Below, piece by piece: positions 1-8,328 of a DNA stretch of 64,000 nucleotides. Source of the stretch: Mesorhizobium sp. (lineage in GTDB: Bacteria; Pseudomonadota; Alphaproteobacteria; Rhizobiales; Rhizobiaceae); the NCBI GenBank assembly GCA_022833215.1, contig JAIPUZ010000084.1, positions 1 through 64,000 of the forward strand. Reading direction: 5' to 3'. Positions within the stretch are counted from its first letter, which is position 1. Each line of letters begins with the position of its first letter. Below the pieces are notes generated by a model that had not been told where the DNA came from, made no database searches, and saw only the letters and a list, made by a program, of their open reading frames with translations. A program made the position numbers and the translations under genes.

Positions 1-112
1 GCCATCATCTGGCCTGCGACAGCATGCGGGTCAGCGCCATCACCTGCCCAGGCGATGGCCCAAAAGCCCATCATGCATTAAGACTGAAACCGGACCACCC
101 CATGGGGTCAGA
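1..112. other. junction upstream of truncated glycosyltransferase
   Basis: No frame in this stretch reads like the N-terminal half of a family-4 glycosyltransferase, although the downstream gene clearly needs one. One frame on the plus strand stops at 79-81, another at 123-125, and the third stays open into the glycosyltransferase without recognisable family sequence. A CCCCATGGGG palindrome sits at about 97-106. The simplest reading is a rearrangement or insertion junction, perhaps the end of a mobile element lying outside the window. I could not identify the element. Confidence 0.3.
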
Positions 113-868
113 CCAATCTTCCTGACGGAGTACGCCAAGTCGGCCGTATTGGCCGTCACCGGCCCGCTGGACGCCGCCACCGCTATCGTCCCGCATGGCG
201 TCGATGACCGCTTTCGAAGCGCGTCGGCCAGCCAGCGGACCGGGGGTGTCAGGGGTGTACCCCCGACTTTTGTCTATGTTTCTCCGTTCGAGCCCTACAA
301 GCATCAGCAAAAGGTGATGCAGGCCGCCAGCGCCGTGCGGCAACGCGGTCTGGACATCAAAATGCGCTTTGTCGGTCCCGCTGGAAAGTCCTTCGGCGAC
401 TTTGAGGCCCGGCGCCAGGAGATCGATCCGGCAGGCACATTCGTGGAGGTCGTGAAGGGCGTGCCTTTCTCCGATATGCCGTCGATCTATCACCGGGCCG
501 ACATATTCCTGTTCGCTTCGAGCTGCGAGAACATGCCGAACATCCTTCTGGAAGCGATGGCTGCGGGCCTGCCGATCATATGCTCGCGAATGGGCCCTAT
601 GCCCGAGGTTTTGGGCGATGCCGGCCGATATTTCGATCCCGAGAGTGCTGAAAGCATAGAAGCGGCTATGTATGAGATGGCTACTTCTTCATCGATGCAG
701 ATGGAAATGGCGCAGGCTGCTCACGAGCGCGCCAAACCGTTCACATGGGCGCGTTGCGCCCATGAAACCTTCGATTTTCTCGCCCACGTAGCCCGAAAGC
801 AGGAAACTATCCAAAAGTTCAGCAAATTCCCGCCCGAAACTCAGAAAGCTCCACTCTCTCCAGCATGA
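2..868 (+). CDS. glycosyltransferase family 4 (5'-truncated)
   Basis: This is the C-terminal half of a GT-B fold, family 4 glycosyltransferase that would transfer a sugar from a nucleotide donor during polysaccharide repeat-unit assembly in the cytoplasm. Recognisable sequence starts near base 116 with FLTEYAKSAV, a conserved stretch before the IVPHGV hinge. It continues through the FVYVSPFEPYKHQ donor-domain start and the E-x7-E region around SSCENMPNILLEAMAAGLP. Family members have about 350-400 residues; only about 250 are here. The frame is open to the window edge, but residues encoded before base about 113 do not resemble the family, so the gene is either continued after a rearrangement or is a remnant. 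A TTG at 149 is the first usable in-frame start. The stop overlaps the next start by four bases (ATGA). Confidence 0.72.
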   Translation, partial: PSSGLRQHAGQRHHLPRRWPKSPSCIKTETGPPHGVRPIFLTEYAKSAVLAVTGPLDAATAIVPHGVDDRFRSASASQRTGGVRGVPPTFVYVSPFEPYKHQQKVMQAASAVRQRGLDIKMRFVGPAGKSFGDFEARRQEIDPAGTFVEVVKGVPFSDMPSIYHRADIFLFASSCENMPNILLEAMAAGLPIICSRMGPMPEVLGDAGRYFDPESAESIEAAMYEMATSSSMQMEMAQAAHERAKPFTWARCAHETFDFLAHVARKQETIQKFSKFPPETQKAPLSPA

Positions 869-2997
869 AACAAATCCTCCAGTCTCTCAAAACCGGGGCC
901 ACCGAAGTCGCGGATGTGCCTTGCCCGGCGCCTGCGCGCGGGCAGGTGTTGATCCGCACTTCCCGCACCCTTGTCTCCGCCGGCACCGAGCGCATGCTGG
1001 TCGATTTCGGCAAGGCCGGGCTGATCGGCAAGGCGCGACAGCAGCCGGACAAGGTCCGGCAGGTTCTGGACAAGATCAGAACCGACGGGCTGGCTCCGAC
1101 GCTCGAAGCCGTCTTCAACAAGCTCGACCAGCCCTTGCCGCTGGGCTACTGCAATGTCGGCCGCATAATGGATGCAGGGCCGGGCGTTTCGGGCTTTTCG
1201 GCCGGGGAGCGCGTCGTTTCCAACGGCAAGCATGCCGAGGCGGTTGCGGTGCCCGTCAACCTGTGCGCCTGCGTTCCCGATGCGGTTCCGGACGACGAGG
1301 CCGCCTTTACCGTGCTCGGAGCCATCGCGCTTCAGGGCATAAGGCTTGTCCAGCCGACGCTGGGGGAAGCGGTCGTGGTCACCGGTCTCGGCCTCATCGG
1401 GCTGATGGCCGTGCAATTGCTGCGTGCGCATGGCTGCCGGGTTCTCGGGATCGATTTCGACCCGGAAAAGCTGCGTCTGGCCGAAAGCTTCGGTGCGGAA
1501 ACGGTCGACCTGTCGGCCGGTGCCGACCCGGTCTCTGCCGCACAGCGTTTTTCGCGTGGGCGCGGGGTGGATGCCGTGATCATCACCGCCTCCACCAGCA
1601 GCAGCGAGCCCGTGCATCAGGCCGCGCTCATGTGCCGCAAGCGCGGCCGCATCGTGCTGGTCGGTGTCGCCGGGCTGGAATTGTCCCGTGCCGATTTCTA
1701 CGAGAAGGAGCTGACCTTCCAGGTTTCCTGCTCCTACGGACCGGGCCGTTACGATCCGGCTTACGAGGAGAAGGGGCAGGACTATCCCGTGGGCTTTGTG
1801 CGCTGGACCGAGCAGCGCAATTTCGAGGCCGTGCTCGACATGATGGCCGATGGTCGCCTCGATGTGAAACCGCTCATCTCGCACCGCTTTCCGCTCGATC
1901 GGGCTCCGGCGGCCTATGAGATTGTCACGGGGAGCGAGCCTTCCCTCGGCATCCTCCTCGATTATGGGGCGGCCGGGGAGGCGGACGCGCAGGTTGTCAG
2001 GCAACGGACGGTGAGCCTGAAACCGGCCCCGGCTGACAGCGCCGGCAAGGCCGCGGTGGGGTTTATCGGCTCGGGCAATTACGCCGGGGCGGTGCTCGTC
2101 CCGGCGTTCCGGGAGGCCGGGGCGCGTCTGGTGAGCGTTGCGTCCAGTGCCGGCGTCAGCGGCCTGCATGTGGGGCGCAAGTTCGGCTTCGAGAAAACGA
2201 CGACCGACGTGGCGGAATTGCTCGAAGATGCCACCATCAACGCGGTGGTGATCGCAACCCGGCACGACACCCATGCCGGCCTTGTCTGCCGCGCGCTTCA
2301 GGCCGGAAAGCATGTGTTCGTGGAAAAACCGCTGGCGCTGTCACGACAGGAACTCGACGATGTCGAAGCGGCTCGCAATGCTTCCGTCGAAGCCGGCAAG
2401 CCTGCAACGGTCATGGTCGGCTTCAACCGGCGGTTCGCGCCCCAGATCCAAAAGATGAAAACCCTGCTGGAAGGAGCTTCCGGGCCGAAAGCGTTCGTGA
2501 TGACCGTAAACGCCGGAGCGATTCCGGCCGAGCACTGGACTCAGGACAGGCAAACCGGTGGCGGCCGCATCGTCGGGGAAGCCTGCCATTTCATCGACCT
2601 GCTGCGGTATCTGGCCGCCGCCCCGGTCGATCGGCAAGGCGTGGCGATGATGGCTTCGCCAACCGGCGACACGGCCACGATCACGCTCACATTCGCCGAT
2701 GGCTCCGTCGGTTCCATCCACTATTTCGCCAACGGCTCGAAGAGTTTTCCCAAGGAGCGGCTGGAGGTGTTTTCCGGCGGCCGGATACTCCAGCTCGACA
2801 ATTTCCGGAACCTGCGCGGGTTCGGTTGGCCAGGCTTCCGCAAGATGAACCTGTGGCGGCAGAATAAGGGCCAGAAAGCTTGCGCGGCGGCCTTCGTGCA
2901 TGCCGTTGAACAGGGAGGCGATGCGCCGATCCCATTCGATGAATTGCTTGAGGTCGGCAGGGTAACGCTGGAGATCGCGGAGGCAACGCAGCAGTGA
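865..2997 (+). CDS. bi-domain oxidoreductase (MDR dehydrogenase + Gfo/Idh/MocA)
   Basis: A 710-residue fusion of two NAD(P)-dependent oxidoreductase folds. Residues 1 to about 370 are a zinc-type alcohol-dehydrogenase (MDR) domain with the Rossmann motif GLGLIG at 174-179. Residues about 390-710 are a Gfo/Idh/MocA domain with GFIGSGN near 398 and the family EKP motif near 485. Such fusions are known in polysaccharide clusters, usually beside heparinase-like proteins and sugar epimerases, exactly as here. The substrate is unknown; a nucleotide sugar or polysaccharide-derived sugar is an inference from context. The ATG overlaps the stop of the preceding gene (ATGA), and the stop overlaps the epimerase start, so the genes are probably translationally coupled. 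Confidence 0.85.
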   Translation: MKQILQSLKTGATEVADVPCPAPARGQVLIRTSRTLVSAGTERMLVDFGKAGLIGKARQQPDKVRQVLDKIRTDGLAPTLEAVFNKLDQPLPLGYCNVGRIMDAGPGVSGFSAGERVVSNGKHAEAVAVPVNLCACVPDAVPDDEAAFTVLGAIALQGIRLVQPTLGEAVVVTGLGLIGLMAVQLLRAHGCRVLGIDFDPEKLRLAESFGAETVDLSAGADPVSAAQRFSRGRGVDAVIITASTSSSEPVHQAALMCRKRGRIVLVGVAGLELSRADFYEKELTFQVSCSYGPGRYDPAYEEKGQDYPVGFVRWTEQRNFEAVLDMMADGRLDVKPLISHRFPLDRAPAAYEIVTGSEPSLGILLDYGAAGEADAQVVRQRTVSLKPAPADSAGKAAVGFIGSGNYAGAVLVPAFREAGARLVSVASSAGVSGLHVGRKFGFEKTTTDVAELLEDATINAVVIATRHDTHAGLVCRALQAGKHVFVEKPLALSRQELDDVEAARNASVEAGKPATVMVGFNRRFAPQIQKMKTLLEGASGPKAFVMTVNAGAIPAEHWTQDRQTGGGRIVGEACHFIDLLRYLAAAPVDRQGVAMMASPTGDTATITLTFADGSVGSIHYFANGSKSFPKERLEVFSGGRILQLDNFRNLRGFGWPGFRKMNLWRQNKGQKACAAAFVHAVEQGGDAPIPFDELLEVGRVTLEIAEATQQ

Positions 2998-4103
2998 AAA
3001 ACCAACCAACCGCCGTTGTCGACATCATCGCCGGCGCGCGTCCCAATTTCATGAAGATCGCGCCGATCATACATGCGCTGAAGAAGCGGCAGGCCGGGGG
3101 AGGTCACCTGCGTTACCGGCTTGTCCATACCGGCCAGCACTATGATGCGCGCATGTCGGGCGATTTCTTCACCCAGCTCGGCATTCCCGAGCCCGATGTG
3201 AACCTGGAGTCCGGGTCCGGCACCCAGGCCGAGCAGACGGCCGCGATCATGGTGCGGTACGAGAAGCTGCTGCTGGAGGCGCCCGCCAGCCTGTGCCTGG
3301 TCGTCGGCGACGTCACATCGACAATGGCCTGTGCGATCGCCGCCCAGAAGCTCAGAATTTCGGTGGCCCATGTGGAGGCGGGAATTCGCTCCGGGGACTG
3401 GGCCATGCCGGAAGAGATCAACCGCATGGTGACGGATGCGATCACCAACTGGTTTTTCACCACCAGCGAACAGGCGAACGAGAATCTCAGGCGCGCCGGC
3501 ATAGAAGAGCGACGCATCTTCTTCGTGGGCAACACGATGATCGATACGCTGCTGGCCAATATGGACAGGCTCCGTCCACCGCCGTTCCGCGACGAGTTGA
3601 ACCTGTCGCCGGGCGGCTATTTCGTGGTGACGCTGCATCGGCCGTCGAATGTGGATGCATCTGCTTCCTTCGAGCGCTTGTTGAAGGCGATCGGCGAGGG
3701 CGCGCGCGGAATGCCTGTCGTATTCCCCGTGCATCCGCGCACGGCAAAGACGCTTGAAGCCGTGCCCGGCCTGCCGCCCACGATCCGTTTTGTGGAACCG
3801 CAGCCCTATCTGGAATTCAACTGGCTGGTGAAGAATGCGAAGGCCGTAATCACGGACTCCGGCGGCATCACCGAGGAAACGACGGTGATGGGCGTGCCGT
3901 GCATGACGTTGCGAGACACGACGGAGCGGCCTGAAACGGTAACGACAGGCACGAACGAGATATTGGGAACGGATCCCGCTGCACTTGCGCAAGCGCTCGA
4001 ACACCTGTTTGCCGGGCGCTGGAAGAAGGGCGGCATCCCGGAAAAGTGGGATGGCCGCACCGGCGAGCGCATCGTTGCCGCGCTTGAGGGATTGCTGGCT
4101 TGA
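2994..4103 (+). CDS. wecB: UDP-N-acetylglucosamine 2-epimerase (non-hydrolysing)
   Basis: Interconverts UDP-GlcNAc and UDP-ManNAc, or performs the equivalent 2-epimerisation on a related UDP sugar, supplying a donor for the surface polysaccharide. The 369-residue length is normal. Family signatures are visible: GARPNFMK near residue 15, HTGQHYD near 43, HVEAGIRSGD near 125 and DSGGITEE near 288. The start is GTG, overlapping the previous stop as GTGA. The next gene encodes a heparinase-like protein, followed by a WbuB-like glycosyltransferase. In enterobacterial L-FucNAc pathways a WecB-like epimerase (FnlC) is paired with WbuB, so this protein could also act on a 6-deoxy sugar; the sequence alone does not decide. 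Confidence 0.88.
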   Translation: MKNQPTAVVDIIAGARPNFMKIAPIIHALKKRQAGGGHLRYRLVHTGQHYDARMSGDFFTQLGIPEPDVNLESGSGTQAEQTAAIMVRYEKLLLEAPASLCLVVGDVTSTMACAIAAQKLRISVAHVEAGIRSGDWAMPEEINRMVTDAITNWFFTTSEQANENLRRAGIEERRIFFVGNTMIDTLLANMDRLRPPPFRDELNLSPGGYFVVTLHRPSNVDASASFERLLKAIGEGARGMPVVFPVHPRTAKTLEAVPGLPPTIRFVEPQPYLEFNWLVKNAKAVITDSGGITEETTVMGVPCMTLRDTTERPETVTTGTNEILGTDPAALAQALEHLFAGRWKKGGIPEKWDGRTGERIVAALEGLLA

Positions 4104-5740
4104 GGGGAAGTATCGGGCAGGCTGGCCTGCTCTGGCATACTGTCCGCCACCTGAAGCCGATCCAGATCGGCGGGCGAATCTGGTTTCGCCTTCATCGACC
4201 GAAGCCGGACTTGCGGGCTGCACCGGTCCTGCGGGAGCCCCGTGGGCCGTGGGCCGTGCCGGCTCGGCGGCGGCAAAGCCAGACGGGGCCTGAGAGCTTT
4301 CGCTTCCTCAATCGCGATGGCGATCTTTCCCACGGGTGGGACGATCCCGAACTTTCGAAGCTCTGGCGCTACAACCTCCACTATTTCGACGACCTGAATG
4401 CCGAGGGTGCACAGGGCAGGGCGCAATGGCATCGAACCCTGATCGGCCGCTGGGTCGAGGAAAATCCGCCCGGCGAGGGCAGCGGATGGGAGCCTTACCC
4501 CGCCTCGTTGAGGATCGTGAACTGGGTGAAGTGGGCGCTGGCCGGCAACGGGCTTTCCCCGCAGGCTCTTCACAGTCTTGCCGTGCAGGCGCGCTGGCTG
4601 AGGAAGAGGCTGGAACATCATCTCCTTGGCAACCATCTTTTCGCCAACGCCAAGGCTCTGGTGTTCGCAGGCTGCTTCTTCGAAGGCGCGGAGGCCGAGG
4701 ACTGGCTTTCCATCGGACTTCGGATTCTGGAGCGCGAAGTGCCCGAGCAGATTCTGGCAGATGGTGGCCACTTCGAGCTCAGCACCATGTATCACGCGCT
4801 GGCGCTTGAGGACATGCTCGACCTCGTAAACGTCATGCGTTGCGCAGCATTGCCTGTGCCTGCTCTCTGGGCAGGCAGGATTTCAACGATGCGCAACTGG
4901 CTCGCCGCCATGTGTCATCCGGACGGAGAAATTTCCTTCTTCAACGACGCCGCGATCGGGATAGCGCCTTCTCCGGCCGAGCTTGAGCAATATGGGGTCC
5001 GTCTGGGCTTTCCTCCTCTCGGCGGCATCGGTGATGGATGCACCTTGCTGAAGGACAGCGGCTATATCCGACTGCAGAACGCGCGTGCAGTGGCGCTGAT
5101 CGACGTGGCGCGGGTGGGCCCCGATTACCTGCCCGGCCACGCCCACGCCGACGCCTTGTCCTTCGAGCTTTCGGTGGACGGGCGCCGTGTCATCGTCAAT
5201 TCGGGCACTTCAGTCTACGGCACCGGACCCGAGCGGCTTCGCCAGCGTGGCACGGATGCGCACAATACGGTGACGGTGAACGGTCAGAATTCTTCGGAAG
5301 TCTGGTCGGGCTTCCGGGTCGCGCGGCGGGCGAGGCCGCACGGGCTGTCTTTAAAGCAGGAAGGCGGCAGGCATATCGTGGCATGCGCCCATGACGGCTA
5401 TGTTCGGCTGTCCGGCAGGCCCCGCCATCGGCGAACCTGGGTTCTTGAAGACGACTGCCTTGTCGTCCGCGACACCGTCGATGGCCTTTGCCTTCATGCC
5501 GAGGCGCTGTTCCATTTTCATCCCGGTTGCACGGCAGCGATTTCCGGGGACGGCCGGTCAGGTTCTGTTTCGGCAGGCTCGGTGCCTGTTTTGTGCTGGC
5601 AGCTTCGCACAGGAACCGCGCGCGTCGAACCGTCCAGCTGGCATCCTGAATTCGGTTCCGGCGAACCGGCCCACCGATTGGTCATCGGCCTTGTTGAAGG
5701 TCGCAGCGACATCGCGTTCCGGTGGGCGGCGGCTGACTAA
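4100..5740 (+). CDS. heparinase II/III family protein
   Basis: A 546-residue protein of the heparinase II/III (alginate-lyase-like) family. The N-terminal half is an alpha/alpha toroid-like region with WRYNLHYFDDL near residue 90 and HLLGNHLFANAKAL near 175. The C-terminal half carries the heparinase II/III beta-sandwich with GHAHADALSFEL near 345 and RGTDAHNTVTVNG near 385. Members in polysaccharide clusters may trim or remodel uronate-containing glycans. No clear signal peptide is seen, so cytoplasmic or atypically exported action is possible. It starts at a TTG overlapping the epimerase stop (TTGA). It belongs to a coupled set with the bi-domain oxidoreductase and the epimerase, a grouping seen repeatedly in other bacteria. 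Confidence 0.82.
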   Translation: MRGSIGQAGLLWHTVRHLKPIQIGGRIWFRLHRPKPDLRAAPVLREPRGPWAVPARRRQSQTGPESFRFLNRDGDLSHGWDDPELSKLWRYNLHYFDDLNAEGAQGRAQWHRTLIGRWVEENPPGEGSGWEPYPASLRIVNWVKWALAGNGLSPQALHSLAVQARWLRKRLEHHLLGNHLFANAKALVFAGCFFEGAEAEDWLSIGLRILEREVPEQILADGGHFELSTMYHALALEDMLDLVNVMRCAALPVPALWAGRISTMRNWLAAMCHPDGEISFFNDAAIGIAPSPAELEQYGVRLGFPPLGGIGDGCTLLKDSGYIRLQNARAVALIDVARVGPDYLPGHAHADALSFELSVDGRRVIVNSGTSVYGTGPERLRQRGTDAHNTVTVNGQNSSEVWSGFRVARRARPHGLSLKQEGGRHIVACAHDGYVRLSGRPRHRRTWVLEDDCLVVRDTVDGLCLHAEALFHFHPGCTAAISGDGRSGSVSAGSVPVLCWQLRTGTARVEPSSWHPEFGSGEPAHRLVIGLVEGRSDIAFRWAAAD

Positions 5741-5762
5741 GGCAAAACGGCTAACTGTTCAC

Positions 5763-7046
5763 ATGCACATTCTTTTCCTGACAGACAATTTTCCCCCGGA
5801 AGTGAATGCTCCGGCCAGCCGAACCTTCGAGCACTGCCGGGAATGGGTGGAAGCCGGCCACAAGGTGACGGTCATCACCTGCGCCCCTAATTTTCCCGCG
5901 GGAAAACTGTTCGAGGGGTACAGGAACCGGCTCTTTGCGCGGGAAACGATGGCGGGAATCGATGTGGTTCGGGTCTGGAGCTACATCACCGCGAATGAAG
6001 GCTTTTTGCGCCGCACCCTCGACTATGTGAGCTTCATGCTCACCGCGACGCCGGCCAGCCTTGCAATCGGCCGGCCGGATATCGTGGTCGCCACATCGCC
6101 GCAATTCTTCACGGCCTGCGCGGGCTATGCCGTCAGCCGCCTGCGACGGGTGCCGTTCATGTTCGAGTTGCGTGACCTGTGGCCTGAATCGATCCGGGCG
6201 GTTGGAGCCATGAAGGAGTCGGGCCTCCTGACTGCACTGGAGAAGCTCGAGCTGTTCCTTTACCGGAAGGCTGCGACGATCGTGCCGGTAACACATTCCT
6301 TCAAGGCAAAACTGTGTGAGCGTGGGGTCGATCCCGGCAAGATTCATGTGGTGACCAATGGGGCGGACCTGCAGCTGTTTCAGCGCGTAACGAAAGATCG
6401 GGAACTTTCCGAAGCGCTCGGCATCCAGGGAAAGTTCGTCGCAGGCTATATCGGCACTCATGGCCTTGCCCACGCGCTCGACACCCTGCTCGATGCGGCC
6501 GCGCTGCTGCGCGACGAGGGCCGTGACGATATTCATCTGCTGTTTCTGGGGGGCGGGGCAACCAGGGCTGCGCTTGCCGAACGGGCCGAAATGTTGAAGC
6601 TCGATAATGTCACCTTTCTGGATTCGGTGCCGAAAGCGGAGGTGGTGCGCTACTGGTCTCTGCTCGACGCCTCGGTCATTCATCTGCGCAGAACCGACCT
6701 GTTCACGACAGTCATTCCCTCGAAACTCTTCGAAAGCATGGCGATGGGCATTCCCGTTCTTCACGGGGTGCGCGGCGAATCGGCCGACATCGTCGAACGG
6801 GAGGAGGCAGGGCTTACGTTCGAACCGGAAAATCCCGCCGAATTGCGTGACAGGCTCGTGCGGATGGCTGATGACAAGCAGCTCTGCGAACGTCTTGCGC
6901 AGAACGGGATGGCGGGAGCCAGAAAGTATGACAGGAAGTATCTGGCCGGAAACATGCTTCAAATCATAGAAGATTGTGCGATGAAAAACTCATCTCGTCA
7001 TAAAATGAAAAAGGCGCTGTCCGATTCCGGTATTCGTCGGAAATAA
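5763..7046 (+). CDS. glycosyltransferase family 4, WbuB-like
   Basis: A complete 427-residue GT-B glycosyltransferase. It opens with MHILFLTDNFPPEVNAPASR, typical of the WbuB group (L-fucosamine or related amino-sugar transferases). It has FELRDLWPESI in the N-terminal domain, the VTNGADLQLF hinge, and a donor-binding region around SKLFESMAMGIPVLHGV. The ATG at 5763 is preferred because family sequence begins there; the frame remains open far upstream through the heparinase gene but is meaningless there. It would act on the cytoplasmic face of the inner membrane. It lies 22 bp after the heparinase gene and 20 bp before a small exported protein, consistent with one transcript. Confidence 0.87.
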   Translation: MHILFLTDNFPPEVNAPASRTFEHCREWVEAGHKVTVITCAPNFPAGKLFEGYRNRLFARETMAGIDVVRVWSYITANEGFLRRTLDYVSFMLTATPASLAIGRPDIVVATSPQFFTACAGYAVSRLRRVPFMFELRDLWPESIRAVGAMKESGLLTALEKLELFLYRKAATIVPVTHSFKAKLCERGVDPGKIHVVTNGADLQLFQRVTKDRELSEALGIQGKFVAGYIGTHGLAHALDTLLDAAALLRDEGRDDIHLLFLGGGATRAALAERAEMLKLDNVTFLDSVPKAEVVRYWSLLDASVIHLRRTDLFTTVIPSKLFESMAMGIPVLHGVRGESADIVEREEAGLTFEPENPAELRDRLVRMADDKQLCERLAQNGMAGARKYDRKYLAGNMLQIIEDCAMKNSSRHKMKKALSDSGIRRK

Positions 7047-7065
7047 TATCGATTGCGGATTTTCG

Positions 7066-7527
7066 ATGAGTATGAAGAAAACGGCATTTTTGCTTGTTGC
7101 CGTGCTCAGCTTCGCGACCCTCATGCTGTATATGCTGACCGGGCATGATCGCGTGGCAACGCCTTCACGCACCGAAACCGCAAGGGAGGCGATTGTGTTC
7201 AGCGGCAAGCTGGATATCCGCGCAATGGACGATCTGCGTGTTGGCGGGCGCAAGGTCTTGTTGTGCGGGGTTGCTTTCACCAGGCCGCGTAGTCTTGAGC
7301 CTATTGTCCGTGATCAGGCGCGCAGGGCATATCAGGGGCAGCAGCTCGACTGCATCCAGGTTGGCGGGGGAACGCCTTGCGACGGCAGGGCATCGCCCGT
7401 TTTCGGTGATGCGGTCGTAGCGCAATGCCGGACTGCGCAAGGGGCCGACCTTGCGCATCAACTTAGTAGCGACGGCTATTTGTGCGATCTGCCCGCCCAG
7501 TCGGGAAGCATTTACAAAGGCTGTTAG
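7066..7527 (+). CDS. small exported protein with degenerate staphylococcal-nuclease-like fold
   Basis: A 153-residue protein with an N-terminal hydrophobic segment (about residues 6-26) that acts as a signal peptide or membrane anchor. The mature part resembles a thermonuclease (SNase) domain: DDLRVGGRKVLLCGV near 48-62 matches the DTLRVGG-RVRLWGI strand pair, and DLAHQLSSDGYLCDLP near 128-143 matches the family C-terminal helix. The usual catalytic DGDT and APE residues are missing. Six cysteines in the mature region suggest disulfides in the periplasm. Rhizobial succinoglycan clusters carry the SNase-like ExoI, so an SNase fold in a polysaccharide cluster has precedent. Nuclease activity is unlikely; a structural or glycan-binding role is inferred. 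Confidence 0.6.
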   Translation: MSMKKTAFLLVAVLSFATLMLYMLTGHDRVATPSRTETAREAIVFSGKLDIRAMDDLRVGGRKVLLCGVAFTRPRSLEPIVRDQARRAYQGQQLDCIQVGGGTPCDGRASPVFGDAVVAQCRTAQGADLAHQLSSDGYLCDLPAQSGSIYKGC

Positions 7528-7612
7528 ACGATTGAATTTTTTCTCTTCTAGGTTGCATAAGCTGTCTGGTGATGGTATTCACCGGCCTGCTTTTATATGA
7601 TGCGGGGTTAGA

Positions 7613-8125
7613 ATGCGCATGTCTTCTTGGGGATTGTTTCGGTCGGCAGCGGGTGGCGCCGTCCTGACAGCCGCTTTGGCCGCTGCATGTGGTTTTGCCA
7701 GTGCGCAGCCGGCAACCGGTAACTCGCAGCAGGCGGCCGCTTGTGCCTGTCAGCTTCCTGCCGAAGCATCCGGCATTGTCGAAAGCGTTTCCGGAAACGT
7801 GTTCGTGAGTCAGGCGAATGGCTCGACTCCGGCCCGCCCTTCCATGCGGCTTCGTTCCGGGGATGCCGTGCTGGTCGGCCCGCAGTCAGCCTCAACTGTC
7901 GTTTTCGGTGAACGGTGCAAGTTGCATCTGCGCGCGAACACCACTTTCGAAGTGCGTTCGCAGGGTGAGCTTCTGTGCCTTGCCGTCAATGGAAACGGTG
8001 CGGAAGCCGGGGCTGTGGCTCAGGCGGGCCGCAGTTTCGTCGGCCCGGCGATCCTCGCCGGTGGCATTGGAGCCGGGGTTATTGCTATCGCGGCGTCCGA
8101 CAAGGACAAGGCAGTCAGCAAGTAA
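7613..8125 (+). CDS. exported FecR-like domain protein
   Basis: A 170-residue protein with a signal peptide (cleavage probably after the ASA near residue 31) and a short FecR-like beta domain. The domain shows SVSGNVFVSQANG near 59-71, then RLRSGDAVLVGPQSASTVVF and a strand ending in LHLRANTTFEV. It ends in a hydrophobic, glycine-rich stretch (about 143-162) followed by a lysine-rich tail, resembling a C-terminal membrane segment. FecR-like domains often bind envelope glycans or act as sensors. Similar small proteins occur in rhizobial polysaccharide clusters, without assigned function that I can name. It sits between the SNase-like protein and the tyrosine phosphatase, so a periplasmic accessory role is an inference. 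Confidence 0.6.
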   Translation: MRMSSWGLFRSAAGGAVLTAALAAACGFASAQPATGNSQQAAACACQLPAEASGIVESVSGNVFVSQANGSTPARPSMRLRSGDAVLVGPQSASTVVFGERCKLHLRANTTFEVRSQGELLCLAVNGNGAEAGAVAQAGRSFVGPAILAGGIGAGVIAIAASDKDKAVSK

Positions 8126-8188
8126 TCCGGTGCCTGTCCGGTTCGGCCTCTTATCCGGGTCGGGTCGAAAGTATCTGGAAATTCTTTC

Positions 8189-8219
8189 GCGCCAATGAGG
8201 CTGGCAGCTTCATTGGCGC
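8189..8219. repeat. strong hairpin upstream of phosphatase gene
   Basis: Two 14-base arms (GCGCCAATGAGGCT and AGCTTCATTGGCGC) flank a GGC loop; 13 of 14 positions pair and the remaining one is a G-U wobble. It lies 64 bp after one gene and about 110 bp before the next. No T-tract follows, so it is not a classical intrinsic terminator; an attenuator, RNA stabiliser or protein site is possible. Confidence 0.6.
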
Positions 8220-8328
8220 TGTGTGGCTTGGGGTGGCTCCAGACAAGGTGGGGTTGCTGTAAGGGGATTGGGGGTTGAGTGGCTGCTGTGGCCATTGTTG
8301 TGCCTCCGCGATGCCGACTTTTCTGTAG

